Origin: Thauera linaloolentis 47Lol = DSM 12138
GTDB lineage: Bacteria > Pseudomonadota > Gammaproteobacteria > Burkholderiales > Rhodocyclaceae
Length of the DNA stretch: 56,138 nucleotides
NCBI RefSeq assembly: GCF_000310205.1
Contig: NZ_AMXE01000016.1
Coordinates: forward strand, 1 to 56,138
Reading direction: 5' to 3'
A program made the position numbers and the translations under genes. This document shows positions 37,395 through 48,082 of this stretch, piece by piece; position 1 is the first letter of the stretch; every line of letters starts with the position of its first letter. The notes under the pieces are model-generated. The model did not search any database, was not told where the DNA came from, and saw only the letters and a program-made list of their open reading frames with translations.

Positions 37395-40034
37395 ATGACC
37401 AGCCCACACGCTCTCAGTACCGCCTTCGATCCAGGCTCGATCGCCGTCATCGGCGCTTCCGACACGCCCGGCTCGGTGGGCCGGATCATCTTTCGCAACC
37501 TGCTCGACGGCGGCTACCGCGGCACGCTGCACGCCGTCAATCCGAAATACGACAGTCTCCAGGGCCACCCCTGCCTGCGCGCGATCGAGGACATCGGCCG
37601 CCCGGTCGACCTGGCCATCATCGCCACGCCGGCGCGCATGCTGCACAACGTCATCGCGCAGTGCGGACGCGGCGGCGTGCGCAATGCCGTCATCGTCGGC
37701 GCCGCCGGGCACACGCTCGAACGCCGCATCGTCGAGACCGCGCGCGAAACCGGGCTGCGCCTGCTCGGCCCGGGCAGCCTGGGCATCGCGCGGCCGGGCA
37801 GTGGGCTCAATGCCGCGCTCACGCGCATCGCCGTCAAGCCGGGCGAAATCGCGCTGGTGTCCCAATCCGGCGCGATGTGCTCGGTGGTACTCGACTGGGC
37901 GCTGACCAACGACGTCGGCTTTTCGTCGGTGATCTCGCTCGGCGGCACCGTAGATATCGACTTCGGCGAAACCCTGGAGTACCTGATCCACGATTCCCGC
38001 ACGCGCTACATCCTGCTGTACGTGGATCGGGTGCACGACGCCCGCCACTTCATGAGCGCGCTGCGCTCGGCCGCGCGCATCAAGCCGATCATCCTGCTCA
38101 AGGCAGGCCGTCACGGCGACGGCCTGCACGCGGCCGGCACCGACCGCGTGTTCGACGCCGCCATGCGTCGCGCCGGCGTGGTGCGCGTGCAGAACATCGA
38201 CCAGCTCTTCTTCGCCACCAAGGCGCTGTCCTGCGGCTTTCAGCCACGCGAGGACAGCCTGGCCATCGTCTCCAACGGCAGCGGCCCGGCCGACCTCGCC
38301 GCCGACCGCGCCAAGGATCTGGGCACCGAGCTGGTCGGCCTCGGCTCGCCCACCATCGCCGCGCTCGAACGCCTGGGCGGACGCGAGCGCCGCTGCCACA
38401 ATCCGCTGGACCTTGGCGGTGACGCCGGCCCGCTGCTGTACCGCGACGCCATCCTAGCGCTGGCCGACGACCCGGCGGTGTCCAACCTGCTGGTGATCCT
38501 GTCGCCGCACGCGCTGGTCGAGCCGGTCGAAGTGGCGCAGGAGATCATCGACCTCGCCGCCCAGTTGCGGCTCAAGCTGTGCTGCTGCTGGATGGGCGGC
38601 GGACAGGTGGCCGAGGCGCGCGCGCTGCTCGCACAGGCCGGCCTGCCGGTGTTCAGTTCGCCCGAGGCGGCCATCGAACTGTTCCACAACATCTCGCGCT
38701 TCCACCGCAGCCAGGCCCTGCTGCTGCAGACCGCGGGCGGCGCCAGCGCCACCGCCTGCCGCCGCACCGGCGGTGCCCGCGTGCTGGTCGAGGCGCTGCT
38801 CAACCAGCGCCGCCATACCCTGTCGGCGATGGAGTCGAAGGCGCTGCTGCGCAGCTTCGGCATTCCGGTCACGCCCACCACGGTCGCGCGCGACGCCACC
38901 GAGGCCTTGTTCGTCGCCGAGCAGACCGGCTTTCCGGTAGCGATGAAGGTGGACGCCGCCGACATCGCCAGCAAGTCCGACGCGGGCGGGGTGCGCCTGA
39001 ACCTCAACACCGCCGAATCGGTGTGGAGCGCCTACCACGACATCGTCGATACGATACGCCTGCGCCACCCCGAGGCACGCATCAACGGCGTCTCGATCGA
39101 GCCCTACCTGTACCGCCCGCAGGCGCGCGAGTTCAACATCCGCATCGACCGCGACGCCACTTTCGGCCCGGTCATCAGCCTGGGGCCGCAGGACGCCCCG
39201 GCGCTGCGCGCCTTCGCCCTGCCGCCGCTCAACGCGGTGCTGGCGCGCGACCTCATCGACTCGGCGATACCGGCCGAGCCCCAGGGGCCGCAGGGCAAGG
39301 CCGACGTGCCCGACCGCAGCGCGGTGGAGGCGGTGCTGGTATCGGTGTCCGACCTCGCCTGTGAACTGCCCTGGGTGCGCGAGCTGGAAATCGGCCCGCT
39401 GATCGTCGACGCCGACGGCGCCATCGCCGCCGACGCCCGCGTCGCCATCGACCAGGGCCTGCCCGCCGGCAGCGACCGCTACGCCCACATGGCGATCCAC
39501 CCCTATCCGCTGCACCTGGTGCAGGACTGGCAGAGCGGCGACGGCCGCAGCATCCGCGCCCGTCCGGTGCGCCCCGAGGACGCCGGGCTGCTGCTCGCCT
39601 TCTTCGACACGCTCAGTGCCGAGACCCGCTACCTGCGCTTCATGGAAACAATCGAGGAACTCAGCCCGGCGATGGTCGCGCGCTTCACGCAGATCGACTA
39701 CGACCGCGAGATGGCGCTGATCGCCACCCTCACCGACGAAGCCGGCGCCGAGCAGATGATCGGCAGCGCCCGCTACGCCCTCGCCGCCGACGGCGAGTCG
39801 GTCGAGTTCGCCCTGATCGTCGGCGACGGCTGGCAGCGCCACGGCCTGGGCCGCCGCCTGCTGGGCGCCCTCATCGAGGTCGCCCGCGCGCGGCGCTACC
39901 GCAGCATCTTCGGCGACGTGCTCGGCAACAATGCCAAGATGCTGCGCCTGATGCACAGCCTCGGCTTCCTGGTGCAGCCCCACCCGGAAGAGAACACGCT
40001 CAGGCGGGTGGTGAAGATGCTGCGCGGGAAATAG
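37395..40034 (+). CDS. Pat-like protein: NDP-forming acyl-CoA synthetase fused to a GNAT acetyltransferase
   Basis: An 879-residue protein, the length of E. coli PatZ/Salmonella Pat. Order: CoA-binding domain (residues about 8-135, IAVIGASDTPGSVGRIIFRNLLDGGYRG), succinyl-CoA-synthetase-like domain (about 150-450, VSQSGAMCSVVLDWA), ATP-grasp domain (about 470-690, MESKALLRSFGIPVTPT and GFPVAMKVDAADIASKSDAGGVRL), and GNAT domain (about 715-870, with the acetyl-CoA loop DGWQRHGLGRRLLGALIEVA). The active-site SHTGALAG loop of true ADP-forming synthetases is not present (GLHAAGTDRVFDAA stands there), which favours a regulatory lysine acetyltransferase over an acyl-CoA synthetase. Such enzymes switch off acyl-CoA ligases. 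The upstream PaaX-like operator suggests control with the paa genes. Confidence 0.85.
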   Translation: MTSPHALSTAFDPGSIAVIGASDTPGSVGRIIFRNLLDGGYRGTLHAVNPKYDSLQGHPCLRAIEDIGRPVDLAIIATPARMLHNVIAQCGRGGVRNAVIVGAAGHTLERRIVETARETGLRLLGPGSLGIARPGSGLNAALTRIAVKPGEIALVSQSGAMCSVVLDWALTNDVGFSSVISLGGTVDIDFGETLEYLIHDSRTRYILLYVDRVHDARHFMSALRSAARIKPIILLKAGRHGDGLHAAGTDRVFDAAMRRAGVVRVQNIDQLFFATKALSCGFQPREDSLAIVSNGSGPADLAADRAKDLGTELVGLGSPTIAALERLGGRERRCHNPLDLGGDAGPLLYRDAILALADDPAVSNLLVILSPHALVEPVEVAQEIIDLAAQLRLKLCCCWMGGGQVAEARALLAQAGLPVFSSPEAAIELFHNISRFHRSQALLLQTAGGASATACRRTGGARVLVEALLNQRRHTLSAMESKALLRSFGIPVTPTTVARDATEALFVAEQTGFPVAMKVDAADIASKSDAGGVRLNLNTAESVWSAYHDIVDTIRLRHPEARINGVSIEPYLYRPQAREFNIRIDRDATFGPVISLGPQDAPALRAFALPPLNAVLARDLIDSAIPAEPQGPQGKADVPDRSAVEAVLVSVSDLACELPWVRELEIGPLIVDADGAIAADARVAIDQGLPAGSDRYAHMAIHPYPLHLVQDWQSGDGRSIRARPVRPEDAGLLLAFFDTLSAETRYLRFMETIEELSPAMVARFTQIDYDREMALIATLTDEAGAEQMIGSARYALAADGESVEFALIVGDGWQRHGLGRRLLGALIEVARARRYRSIFGDVLGNNAKMLRLMHSLGFLVQPHPEENTLRRVVKMLRGK

Positions 40035-40196
40035 GCAGGGCAAGGTCCGACGGCGACGCTCCGGGCAGCGTGATCACGGCGGACTTGCCGTCGGCGCCCG
40101 CGAGTGTTGAAGTCCACGCTTTGTGCATTGCACACTGAGCGGTCCGGCCTGCCCCGGGGCAAGGGACCGGCCGCGCCCACGAGGAAACTCCCCCAC

Positions 40197-41426
40197 ATGA
40201 GCACAGCAGAACCCACCCTCTTCCAGCGCCTGGCGCGCCTGAGCCTGGTCGCCCAGATCGCGATCGGGCTCGTCCTCGGCATCGCGCTGGCCCTCGTCTC
40301 GCCGGCCGGCGCACAGGCCGTCTCGATGCTCGGCGACATCTTCATCTCCGCGCTGAAGGCGGTGGCGCCGGTGCTGGTGCTGGTGCTGGTGATCGCGTCG
40401 ATCGCCAACCACAGGCAGGGCCAGCCGACCTACCTCAAGCCGGTGCTGATGCTCTACCTGATCGGCACGCTGGGCGCGGCGGCGATCGCGGTGATCGCCA
40501 GCTTCGCCTTTCCGACCACGCTCGTCCTGAACACGCCGCCGATCGAGGGGGCGCCGCCGGGCGGCATCCTGGGCGTGTTGAAGAACCTGCTGCTGAGCGT
40601 GGTCACCAACCCGGTCAAGGCGCTGCAGGAGGCCAACTTCATCGGTGTGCTGGCGTGGGCGGTCGCGCTCGGCATCGCGCTGCGGCATGCGGCGCCGGGC
40701 ACGCGCACCATGCTCAACGACGTGTCCGACGCGATATCGGCCATCGTGCGCCTGGTGATCCGCTTCGCGCCGCTGGGCATTTTCGGCCTGGTGGCGTCGA
40801 CGCTGGCTGAATCCGGCTTCGGCGTGCTGCTCGACTACGGCCGCCTGCTGCTGGTGATCGTGGGCAGCATGCTGTTCGTCGCCCTCGTGTTCAATCCGCT
40901 GCTCGCCTACTGGAAGATGCGCCGCAACCCCTATCCGCTGGTGTTCACCTGCCTGCGCGAGAGCGGGGTCACGGCTTTCTTCACCCGCAGCTCGGCAGCC
41001 AACATCCCGGTGAACATGGAGCTGTGCAAGCGCCTGGGCCTGCACGAGGACACCTACTCGATCGCAATCCCGCTCGGCGCCACGATCAACATGGCCGGCG
41101 CGGCCGTCACCATCACGGTGATGACGCTGGCCGCCACGCACACGCTGGGCATCCACGTCGATCTCCCCACCGCGCTGCTGCTGTGCATCGTCGCCTCGCT
41201 GGCCGCCTGCGGCGTGTCGGGCGTGGCGGGCGGATCGCTGCTGCTGATCCCGATGGCCTGCGCGCTGTTCGGCATGGACACCGACGTGGCGATGCAGGTC
41301 GTGGGCATCGGCTTCATCATCAGCGTGGTGCAGGATTCGGTGGAGACCGCGCTCAATTCATCCACCGACATCGTATTCACCGCCGCCGTGTGCGCGGCCG
41401 AGAGCGGCGAGCCACTGAAGCTGTGA
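40197..41426 (+). CDS. sstT: SstT, serine/threonine:sodium symporter
   Basis: A 409-residue transporter of the DAACS family. The N-terminus [25 protein letters not shown] matches SstT. The re-entrant loop and substrate-site motifs are present: [29 protein letters not shown] and [29 protein letters not shown]. It imports serine and threonine with sodium. The ATG at 40197 follows GAGGAAACTCCCCC; an open frame to 40104 upstream has no similarity. It has its own unit, with 162 bases after the Pat-like gene. Confidence 0.93.
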   Translation: MSTAEPTLFQRLARLSLVAQIAIGLVLGIALALVSPAGAQAVSMLGDIFISALKAVAPVLVLVLVIASIANHRQGQPTYLKPVLMLYLIGTLGAAAIAVIASFAFPTTLVLNTPPIEGAPPGGILGVLKNLLLSVVTNPVKALQEANFIGVLAWAVALGIALRHAAPGTRTMLNDVSDAISAIVRLVIRFAPLGIFGLVASTLAESGFGVLLDYGRLLLVIVGSMLFVALVFNPLLAYWKMRRNPYPLVFTCLRESGVTAFFTRSSAANIPVNMELCKRLGLHEDTYSIAIPLGATINMAGAAVTITVMTLAATHTLGIHVDLPTALLLCIVASLAACGVSGVAGGSLLLIPMACALFGMDTDVAMQVVGIGFIISVVQDSVETALNSSTDIVFTAAVCAAESGEPLKL

Positions 41427-41705
41427 ATGGCGCGCCCGGATGCGGCCAATGCAGGCCGACCGGCTCCACTGACACGCCTCGGCATCAAACGGCAAACATG
41501 ATGGAGCCGCCTGTGCAACGGTGGAGGCAGGGCCGCTCGCTCCGTGCAGGCGGGTGACGCGCAGTGCCGCCTCCAGCGTGGCGCCGATGAAGCCGAGCAG
41601 GTCGAACAGCAGGCTGGCGCCAGCGGTATCCAGCGCGCCGACAGTCAGCATCGGCGCTGGCGGCACGGTGGTATCCGCTGCGCGGATGAAGGGCGTTTCA
41701 TTCAT
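41358..41705 (-). other. Doubtful small reading frame between pagL and sstT
   Basis: Within the 324-base gap 41427-41750 a minus-strand frame begins MNETPFIRAADTTVPPAPML and reads through a plausible helix (LFDLLGFIGATLEAALRVTRL). It then runs into the antisense of the sstT 3' end, losing protein-like character. There is no clear ribosome-binding site. It may be a small conserved protein whose true end is lost, or chance. I see nothing else in the gap. Confidence 0.22.
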
Positions 41706-41750
41706 GGACGGGGGGCGGCGCGTCAATGGTGGCTATCCGGGGCGCCATCG

Positions 41751-42335
41751 TCAGAACCGGCAGGCAAAGCGCAGACGGACGATGTTCTCCCCCGGATTGG
41801 GTTTCTTGATGCCGGCATTGGAGATGTGCTGGGCGCGCAGAGAGATTTCATAGGCATGTTTTCCTCCGAAGCGATAGCCCAGTCCGACTGCTTCGGTGAA
41901 CTGGAACGCCGTGCTGAACTTGTCTGCTCCGGACCGATACAAGCGGTCGAAAATGCTGATGCCGAGGCCCAAGTCGACGAACCATGGCGCATCCGGCCCG
42001 CCGACGGGATGGCGCCACACGCCCATGCCGGTCAGTTGAGTGAAATGGTGACGTCCGCTCCGCACATGATCGGTCCGCCAATGGGCCAGCGATACGTCCC
42101 AATGCAAGGACAAGGGGCCGGCCGTGCGCGGAATCGAGGAAAGCAGCGCGCTGGGAATCAGCATGCCCAGCGCCGCCGTATGGGCCGGATCGTCGTCCCC
42201 CGTGGTTCCCGCATCCACGTAGAAGCGGTGACCGAGATCCGCCAAGGTCTGGGCTGCGGTGGCGGCCGGGAACAAGACGTTCATGGCAACACAAAGGATC
42301 AGGCCAGGAAACGCGCAGGTCTTGGAACGGAGCAT
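41751..42335 (-). CDS. pagL: PagL-like lipid A 3-O-deacylase
   Basis: A 194-residue outer-membrane beta-barrel with a signal peptide (GLILCVAMNVLFPAATAAQ), barrel strands of alternating pattern, and the PagL active-site segment RAQHISNAGIKKPNPGEN near the C-terminus, holding the catalytic His and Ser. The catalytic Glu appears as GEN rather than GIE, one residue off the Pseudomonas enzyme, which needs an alignment to judge. The protein ends in Phe as outer-membrane proteins do. It removes an acyl chain from lipid A. It follows phaA by 42 bases on the same strand; whether it belongs to that transcript is unclear. Confidence 0.82.
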   Translation of the reverse strand: MLRSKTCAFPGLILCVAMNVLFPAATAAQTLADLGHRFYVDAGTTGDDDPAHTAALGMLIPSALLSSIPRTAGPLSLHWDVSLAHWRTDHVRSGRHHFTQLTGMGVWRHPVGGPDAPWFVDLGLGISIFDRLYRSGADKFSTAFQFTEAVGLGYRFGGKHAYEISLRAQHISNAGIKKPNPGENIVRLRFACRF

Positions 42336-42377
42336 GGAATCGAGTCTCTTCTGATGGGGGTTGCCGCAGCGTCCGGG

Positions 42378-43559
42378 TCAGGCCATTTTCACGGCCAGCG
42401 CCACGCCCTGGCCGCCGCCGATGCACAGCGTCGCCAGGCCCTTGCGGGCACCGCGGCGGCGCAGTTCGTGGATCAGGGTGACCAGGATGCGCGCACCGGA
42501 GGCGCCAATGGGGTGGCCCAGGGCGATGGCGCCGCCATTGACGTTGACCCGGGCCGGGTCCCAGCCCAACTCATGGGCCACCGCCAGGGACTGGGCGGCA
42601 AACGCTTCGTTGGCCTCGATCAGGTCCACCTCGTCCAGCGTCCACCCCGCTTTTGCCAGGGCTCGACGGGTGGCCGGCACCGGACCGATGCCCATCACCG
42701 CCGGATCCACGGCGGCGCAGGCATGGGCCTTGATCCAGCCCAGCACCGGCAGGCCCAGCTCCCGGGCCTTCTCGGCGCTCGCCAGCAACAGCAGCGCGGC
42801 TCCGTCGTTGAGCGTCGAGGCGTTGCCGGCGGTCACCGTGCCGTCCTGCTCGAAGGCCGGCTTGAGCCGGGCCAGGGTTTCCAGGGAGGTGCCGGGGCGC
42901 GGTTGCTCGTCGGTGTCGAACACCATCGGATTACCTCGCCTCTGCGGCAAGGTGATCGGTGTGATCTCACCCTTGAAGCGGCCCACCGCGATGGCCGCGG
43001 CGGCCTTGTCCTGCGACGCCACGGCAAAGGCGTCCTGCTGCTCGCGGGTGAACCCGTAGCGTTCGGCCAGATTCTCGGCAGTGATGCCCATGTGATAGTC
43101 GTTGAAAGCGTCCCACAGACCATCACGGATCAGGCTGTCCTCCAGCTGCACATGGCCCAGACGGAGACCGGTGCGCGCACCGGGCAGCACATACGGGGCC
43201 TGGCTCATGCTCTCCTGGCCGCCGGCAAGGATCAGCCCGGCATCGCCGCTGCGGATGGCCTGAGCGGCCAGTTGCACGGCCTTGAGACCGGAGCCGCAGA
43301 CCTTGTTCAGAGTGAACGCCGGCACCGTGCACGGCAGTCCGGCCTGAAGCGCCGCCTGCCGGGCCGGATTCTGGCCGCCGCCGGCGGTAATGACCTGGCC
43401 GAGGATGACTTCGTCGACACACTCCGGTGCGACGCCGGTGCTCTTGAGCACGCTGCGGATCAGCGCTGCGCCGAGGGCGGGAGCGGGGAGCCCGGATAAA
43501 CTGCCCTGGAAAGCCCCGATCGCGGTGCGGGTGGCGGTCAGGATGGCGATGTCGCGCAT
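42378..43559 (-). CDS. phaA: Acetyl-CoA acetyltransferase (PhaA-type thiolase)
   Basis: A 393-residue biosynthetic thiolase beginning [21 protein letters not shown]. Catalytic residues lie in [17 protein letters not shown] (Cys about 88), [30 protein letters not shown] (His) and [11 protein letters not shown] (Cys near the C-terminus). It condenses two acetyl-CoA to acetoacetyl-CoA, the first step of poly-3-hydroxybutyrate synthesis, or the reverse in degradation. The PhaA role is supported by a phasin gene directly upstream and phaC at the head of the same gene row. No phaB reductase is in the window. Confidence 0.88.
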   Translation of the reverse strand: MRDIAILTATRTAIGAFQGSLSGLPAPALGAALIRSVLKSTGVAPECVDEVILGQVITAGGGQNPARQAALQAGLPCTVPAFTLNKVCGSGLKAVQLAAQAIRSGDAGLILAGGQESMSQAPYVLPGARTGLRLGHVQLEDSLIRDGLWDAFNDYHMGITAENLAERYGFTREQQDAFAVASQDKAAAAIAVGRFKGEITPITLPQRRGNPMVFDTDEQPRPGTSLETLARLKPAFEQDGTVTAGNASTLNDGAALLLLASAEKARELGLPVLGWIKAHACAAVDPAVMGIGPVPATRRALAKAGWTLDEVDLIEANEAFAAQSLAVAHELGWDPARVNVNGGAIALGHPIGASGARILVTLIHELRRRGARKGLATLCIGGGQGVALAVKMA

Positions 43560-43660
43560 GGTCTGGTCTCGTGCTCGATGATGTAAGAAGCGGGCCGCAA
43601 GCAGCTTGCCTGCGCGGCCCGCCATGCCGCCGGCCACCGGCCGTCGGCGCATGATGCCGT

Positions 43661-44131
43661 TCAGTTGCCGCGGTTCGCGCCGCCTTTGGTCACTGCGGCC
43701 TTGTCCTTTCGCACTGGGAGGGTCCATGCCACGCCCCACTGCTTCAGCAGGTCCTGGAAGGGCTGCGGGAGGGCGCCCACCTCGCCGACGGCCTCGGTGA
43801 CCGCTTTCTGCCAATTCTCCAGGGCCTGCTGCAGGCCGGCGGTAAAGGCGGCCTGGCGCTCGATGGCAGCCTGGTTCAAGGCCTGGACATCGCCGCTGCG
43901 CTGCTGGAACAGGCGCCAGAAGGCCTCGCCGGGCAAGGTGGTCAGTGCCTGCCAGTTGGCGGAATTCAGTAGCCCTTCGATCTCGGTGGTGGCCTCGGAC
44001 ACCCCTTCTTCGTTGGAGCGCTGGACGGCTTCCAGCCATTCGCGCCCGGCGTCCTGCAACAGGCGGGTGATGCGCAACTGCAGTTCGATATTGGCCTTGT
44101 ACAGGTCCAGGGACGGTAGGTTGGTATTCAT
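43661..44131 (-). CDS. Phasin-family PHA granule protein
   Basis: A 156-residue, mostly helical amphipathic protein with the phasin pattern [24 protein letters not shown] and [21 protein letters not shown], without membrane segments. Phasins coat PHA granules and control their size. It lies between the ABC-2 permease (47-base gap) and phaA (101-base gap) on the same strand. The symbol phaP is not assigned because several phasin types exist. GAGAGGAAA precedes the ATG at 44131. Confidence 0.82.
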   Translation of the reverse strand: MNTNLPSLDLYKANIELQLRITRLLQDAGREWLEAVQRSNEEGVSEATTEIEGLLNSANWQALTTLPGEAFWRLFQQRSGDVQALNQAAIERQAAFTAGLQQALENWQKAVTEAVGEVGALPQPFQDLLKQWGVAWTLPVRKDKAAVTKGGANRGN

Positions 44132-44178
44132 TTCGGTTTCCTCTCCGGTTTGCAGCGAAGCCCCTCGCGGGGCGGGGA

Positions 44179-45303
44179 TCAGGCCATCTGTCCGATGGTC
44201 TTGCGAAAGCGTCGGAACGACAGGATGAACAGCACGGTGCCGATCACCGCCAGTGCCAGGAAGGGCTTCCAGACCGCATCCAGGCCCGCGCCGCGGAACA
44301 GGATGGACTGGCCGATTTCGACGAAATGCGTGGTCGGCGCGATCAGCATCAGGTTCTGCACGACCTCCGGCATGCTCTCGCGCGGGGTGGCGCCGCCGGA
44401 GAGCATGTTCATCGGCATCAGCGTCAGCATCAGCAGCAGGCCGAACTGCGGCATGGTGCGCGCCAGCGTCGCCATGTAGATGCCCAGCGAGGTCATGGCG
44501 AACAGGCACAGCACGACGCCGACGAGGAACAGGGGGATCGAGCCCTCGATCGGCACCTGCAGCAGGCCGCGGATGACGAAGTTCAGCGACAGCCCGGTCG
44601 CGAGCAGCACGACCAGGCTCATCGACCAGATCTTGGAGATCATGATCTCGCCGGGGGTGACGGGCATGACGAGAAGATGCTCGATGGTGCCGTGCTCGCG
44701 CTCGCGGATCAGCGCCGCGCCGGTCAGGATGATCGACAGCATCGCAACGGTGTTGATGATCTCGGCGATGCCGCCGAACCAGGATTTTTCCAGCGTGGGA
44801 TTGAAGCGCGCGCGCAGGGCCAGTTCCACGGGCAGCGCCTGCGCGGCCCGGTGGCGCTGCACGAACTCCGAAATCTCGCCCATTGCCATCTGCTGGATGT
44901 AGCCGTTGCCGGTGAAGGCCTGGCTCATGCGCGTGGCGTCGATGTTGAGCTGGATCTCCGGGTTGCGCCCGGCCAGCACGTCGCGCTGGAAATCCGGCGG
45001 GATGTTCAGCGCGAAGGTGAAGTCGCCGCGGTCCATGCCCGCATCCATCTCGCCCACGGTGATCATCCTGGGGTGCTGGAACTCGGGCGGGTAGAAGGCC
45101 GAGGCGATGCGCGCCGACAGCGGCGACTGGTCCTCGTCGACGATGGCGATGGCCGCGTTGTGCAGGGTCTCGGGCAGGGCCGTGGCGGCGGTATAGACCG
45201 AAACCGTGAACACGTACAGGATCAGCAACAGCATCATCGGGTCGCGCCACAGGCTCCACAGCTCCTTGCGGCCGAGGCGAAGAATGTTCTTGAGCTTGCG
45301 CAT
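44179..45303 (-). CDS. ABC-2 type permease (YhhJ/YbhR-like)
   Basis: A 374-residue membrane protein with one N-terminal helix, a long periplasmic domain (about residues 40-170) and five C-terminal helices, the ABC-2 exporter layout. [20 protein letters not shown] and [27 protein letters not shown] are family hallmarks. In E. coli the homologue YhhJ is encoded with RbbA and the HlyD-type YhiI; the same order is found here. It starts one base after the rbbA stop. It forms part of a tripartite exporter of unknown substrate. Confidence 0.9.
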   Translation of the reverse strand: MRKLKNILRLGRKELWSLWRDPMMLLLILYVFTVSVYTAATALPETLHNAAIAIVDEDQSPLSARIASAFYPPEFQHPRMITVGEMDAGMDRGDFTFALNIPPDFQRDVLAGRNPEIQLNIDATRMSQAFTGNGYIQQMAMGEISEFVQRHRAAQALPVELALRARFNPTLEKSWFGGIAEIINTVAMLSIILTGAALIREREHGTIEHLLVMPVTPGEIMISKIWSMSLVVLLATGLSLNFVIRGLLQVPIEGSIPLFLVGVVLCLFAMTSLGIYMATLARTMPQFGLLLMLTLMPMNMLSGGATPRESMPEVVQNLMLIAPTTHFVEIGQSILFRGAGLDAVWKPFLALAVIGTVLFILSFRRFRKTIGQMA

Positions 45304-45304
45304 G

Positions 45305-48079
45305 TCAGCGCTCCTGCTTCTTGAGCAGCGCGATCGCCGCGCCGAGGATCACGGGCACCGCCGCGAGCAGTGGCAGCATCGTGCCGTGCAGATCGGCGAA
45401 TTCCAGCGCCTTGCTGAACACTCCGCGGCTGATGGTGAACATGTGGGTGGCCGGATAGATCTCGCCCATCACCCGGCCGGCGCCCTCCATCGAGGACACC
45501 GGGTTGATGAGCCCGGCCAGTTGCATCGCCGGCAGCATGGTGCCGATCATGGCGATGAACATCGCCGCGATCTGGCTGCGGGTGATGGTGGACGCCAGCA
45601 GCCCCATGCCGGTCGAGACCACGCAGAAGACCGCCATCGCCAAGGTCAGCGCCAGGTAGCTGCCGGTGACCGGCACGCCGAAAACGGTGACCGCCATCAG
45701 GCTCATGCAGAAGAAATTGACCATCGCCAGCAGCACATAGGGCAGTTGCTTGCCGAGCAGAAATTCCGTGCGCGTGACCGGCGTGACGTACAGGTTGATG
45801 ATCGAGCCCAGTTCCTTCTCGCGCACCACCGCGAGCGCGGTGAGCATGGCCGGCAGCATCAGCAGCAGCAGCGGCATGACCGCCGGCACCATGGCCCTGA
45901 GGCTTTCGATGTCCGGGTTGTAGCGGTAGCGGCTTTCGATCGTGGCCGGGCCGCCGGCGCCGGTGCCGAACTGCTCGCCGGCCTTCTCCTGCAGCCAATG
46001 CTGGTGGATGCCCTGCACGTAGCCCTGCACGGTCTCGGCGCGCTGCGGCATCGAGCCGTCGATCCAGGCGCCGACCTCGACCTGGCGCCCACGCAGCAGA
46101 TTGCGGCCGAAGCCGGACGGAATCTCGATGGCGAGCGCGATCTCGCCGCGGCGCATGCGCCGGTCGAGGTCTTCGTAGTCGGCCAGCGGCGGCTGCTCGA
46201 TGAAATAGCGCGAACCGGCGAGGCTCAGCGAATAGTTCTGGCTGAGGGTCGTCTGGTCGCGGTCGAGCACCGCGTAGCGCAGGTCCTCGACGTCCATCGT
46301 GATGCCGAAGCCCATCACCAGCATCAGCAGCAGCGAACCCGCCAGGGCCAGGGTCGCGCGCACCGGGTCGCGCTGCAGCTCCAGCGTCTCGCGCCAGCAG
46401 TAGCTGAACAGTCGCTGCAGGCTGAAGGCACGGTGCCCGGCCGGGTGGGCTTGCTGCGGGATGTCCGCGGTGCCATGCGCCACGGGCGCGGCCTGCGCGA
46501 GGTCCTGCTCCGCGGCCGCTTCGGCCTGGGCCTCGCCGCCGGCCTCGACCAGGTAGCCGATGAAGGCTTCTTCCAGGCTCCGCGCGCCGCGCTTTTCGAC
46601 CAGGCGCGCCGGCGCATCGCTGTCGAGCACCTTGCCCGCGTGCATCATCGACATGCGGTCGCAGCGCTCGGCCTCGTTCATGAAATGCGTGGAGATGAAG
46701 ATCGTGACCTTGTCGCGGCGCGACAGCTCCACCAGCAGGTGCCAGAAGTTGTCGCGCGCCACCGGGTCCACGCCCGAGGTCGGTTCGTCGAGGATCAACA
46801 GCTCGGGCTTGTGCACCATGGCCACGGCCAGCGACAGGCGCTGGCGCATGCCCAGCGGAATGGCGTCGGGCAGCCGCTCGAGGACCTGGCGCAGGCCGAA
46901 GCGCTCGACCATCTCGTCCACGCGGCCGGCGACGGCTTCGTCCGGCACGTGGAAGAGCTGCGCATGCAGCTCCAGGTTCTGCCGCACGGTCAGTTCGCCG
47001 TACAGCGAGAAGGCCTGCGACATGTAGCCCACCCGCCGGCGAGTGTCGATGTCCTTGGGGTTGACCTCGTGGCCGAACAGCCAGGCCTGCCCCTCGCTGG
47101 CGGGCAGCAAGCCGGTGAGCATCTTCATCGTGGTCGACTTGCCGCAGCCGTTGGAGCCGAGGAAGCCGAAGATCTCGCCGCGGCGGATGCGGAAGCTGAC
47201 ATGGTCGACGGCGGTGAAATCGCCGAAGCGCATGGTCAGGCCGCGCGCCTCGATCGCGATGTCGTCCGCGTGGGTTTCCAGCGGCGGAATCACCACCGGC
47301 GTGTGGCCGCGGGTCTTGTCCTCGGGCAGCAGGCGGATGAAGGCCTCTTCCAGGCTGGCGCTGCGGGTACGGGCCAGGATGTCGGGGGGCGTGCCGGTGG
47401 CCAGCACGCGGCCGTCGTCCATCGCCACCAGCCAGTCGAAGCGCTGGGCCTCGTCCATGTAGGCGGTGGCGACGATCACGCTCATGCCGGAGCGCTCGCC
47501 GCGGATGCGGTCGATCAGGTCCCAGAACTGCGCGCGGGCGAGCGGATCGACACCGGTGGTGGGCTCGTCGAGGAGCAGGAAGTCCGGGTCGTGGATCAGC
47601 GCGCAGCACAGGCCGAGCTTCTGCTTCATGCCGCCCGACAGCTTGCCGGCGGGGCGGTCGAGGAAGGCATGCAGGCCGGTGCTGCGCGTGAGGTCGTCGA
47701 TGCGCCGGCGCCGCTCGGCCGCGCCGTGGCCGAACAGGCGGGCGAAGAACTGCAGGTTTTCCTCGACCGACAGCGTCGGGTACAGGTTCTTGCCCAGGCC
47801 CTGGGGCATGTAGGCGATGCGCGGGCACACGGCGTCGCGATGGCGCTTGTCGGCCATGTCGCCGCCCAGCACCTCGATGCGCCCGTCCTGGATCGCGCGC
47901 GCGCCGGCGAGCAAGGACATCAGGCTGGACTTGCCGACGCCATCCGGGCCGATCAGGCCGACCATGCAGCCGGCCGGCACCTCGAGATCCAGCGCATCCA
48001 GCGCCCGCATGTTGCCGTAGTGCAGCGTGAGCTGGCGGACGCGCGCGGCGGCGGGCCCGGGCGCCTGTGCCGACGCCAT
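45305..48079 (-). CDS. rbbA: RbbA-like double ABC ATPase fused to an ABC-2 permease
   Basis: A 924-residue protein close in length to E. coli RbbA (911). The first ABC domain (residues about 10-240) has Walker [12 protein letters not shown] and signature [12 protein letters not shown]. The second (about 275-500) has Walker [13 protein letters not shown] and Walker [21 protein letters not shown]; its signature is degenerate ([10 protein letters not shown]). The C-terminus (about 565-924) is an ABC-2 permease ([28 protein letters not shown]). E. coli RbbA was described as ribosome-associated, but the gene context here, HlyD adaptor, permease and outer-membrane channel, points to efflux. Confidence 0.92.
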   Translation of the reverse strand: MASAQAPGPAAARVRQLTLHYGNMRALDALDLEVPAGCMVGLIGPDGVGKSSLMSLLAGARAIQDGRIEVLGGDMADKRHRDAVCPRIAYMPQGLGKNLYPTLSVEENLQFFARLFGHGAAERRRRIDDLTRSTGLHAFLDRPAGKLSGGMKQKLGLCCALIHDPDFLLLDEPTTGVDPLARAQFWDLIDRIRGERSGMSVIVATAYMDEAQRFDWLVAMDDGRVLATGTPPDILARTRSASLEEAFIRLLPEDKTRGHTPVVIPPLETHADDIAIEARGLTMRFGDFTAVDHVSFRIRRGEIFGFLGSNGCGKSTTMKMLTGLLPASEGQAWLFGHEVNPKDIDTRRRVGYMSQAFSLYGELTVRQNLELHAQLFHVPDEAVAGRVDEMVERFGLRQVLERLPDAIPLGMRQRLSLAVAMVHKPELLILDEPTSGVDPVARDNFWHLLVELSRRDKVTIFISTHFMNEAERCDRMSMMHAGKVLDSDAPARLVEKRGARSLEEAFIGYLVEAGGEAQAEAAAEQDLAQAAPVAHGTADIPQQAHPAGHRAFSLQRLFSYCWRETLELQRDPVRATLALAGSLLLMLVMGFGITMDVEDLRYAVLDRDQTTLSQNYSLSLAGSRYFIEQPPLADYEDLDRRMRRGEIALAIEIPSGFGRNLLRGRQVEVGAWIDGSMPQRAETVQGYVQGIHQHWLQEKAGEQFGTGAGGPATIESRYRYNPDIESLRAMVPAVMPLLLLMLPAMLTALAVVREKELGSIINLYVTPVTRTEFLLGKQLPYVLLAMVNFFCMSLMAVTVFGVPVTGSYLALTLAMAVFCVVSTGMGLLASTITRSQIAAMFIAMIGTMLPAMQLAGLINPVSSMEGAGRVMGEIYPATHMFTISRGVFSKALEFADLHGTMLPLLAAVPVILGAAIALLKKQER

Positions 48080-48082
48080 GCG

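Noticed and set aside
39053-39060. A GATACGATAC stretch inside the Pat-like gene as a further PaaX-type site
   Set aside because: It lies within coding sequence, the two half-sites are in direct and not inverted orientation, and no partner stands 26-28 bases away.
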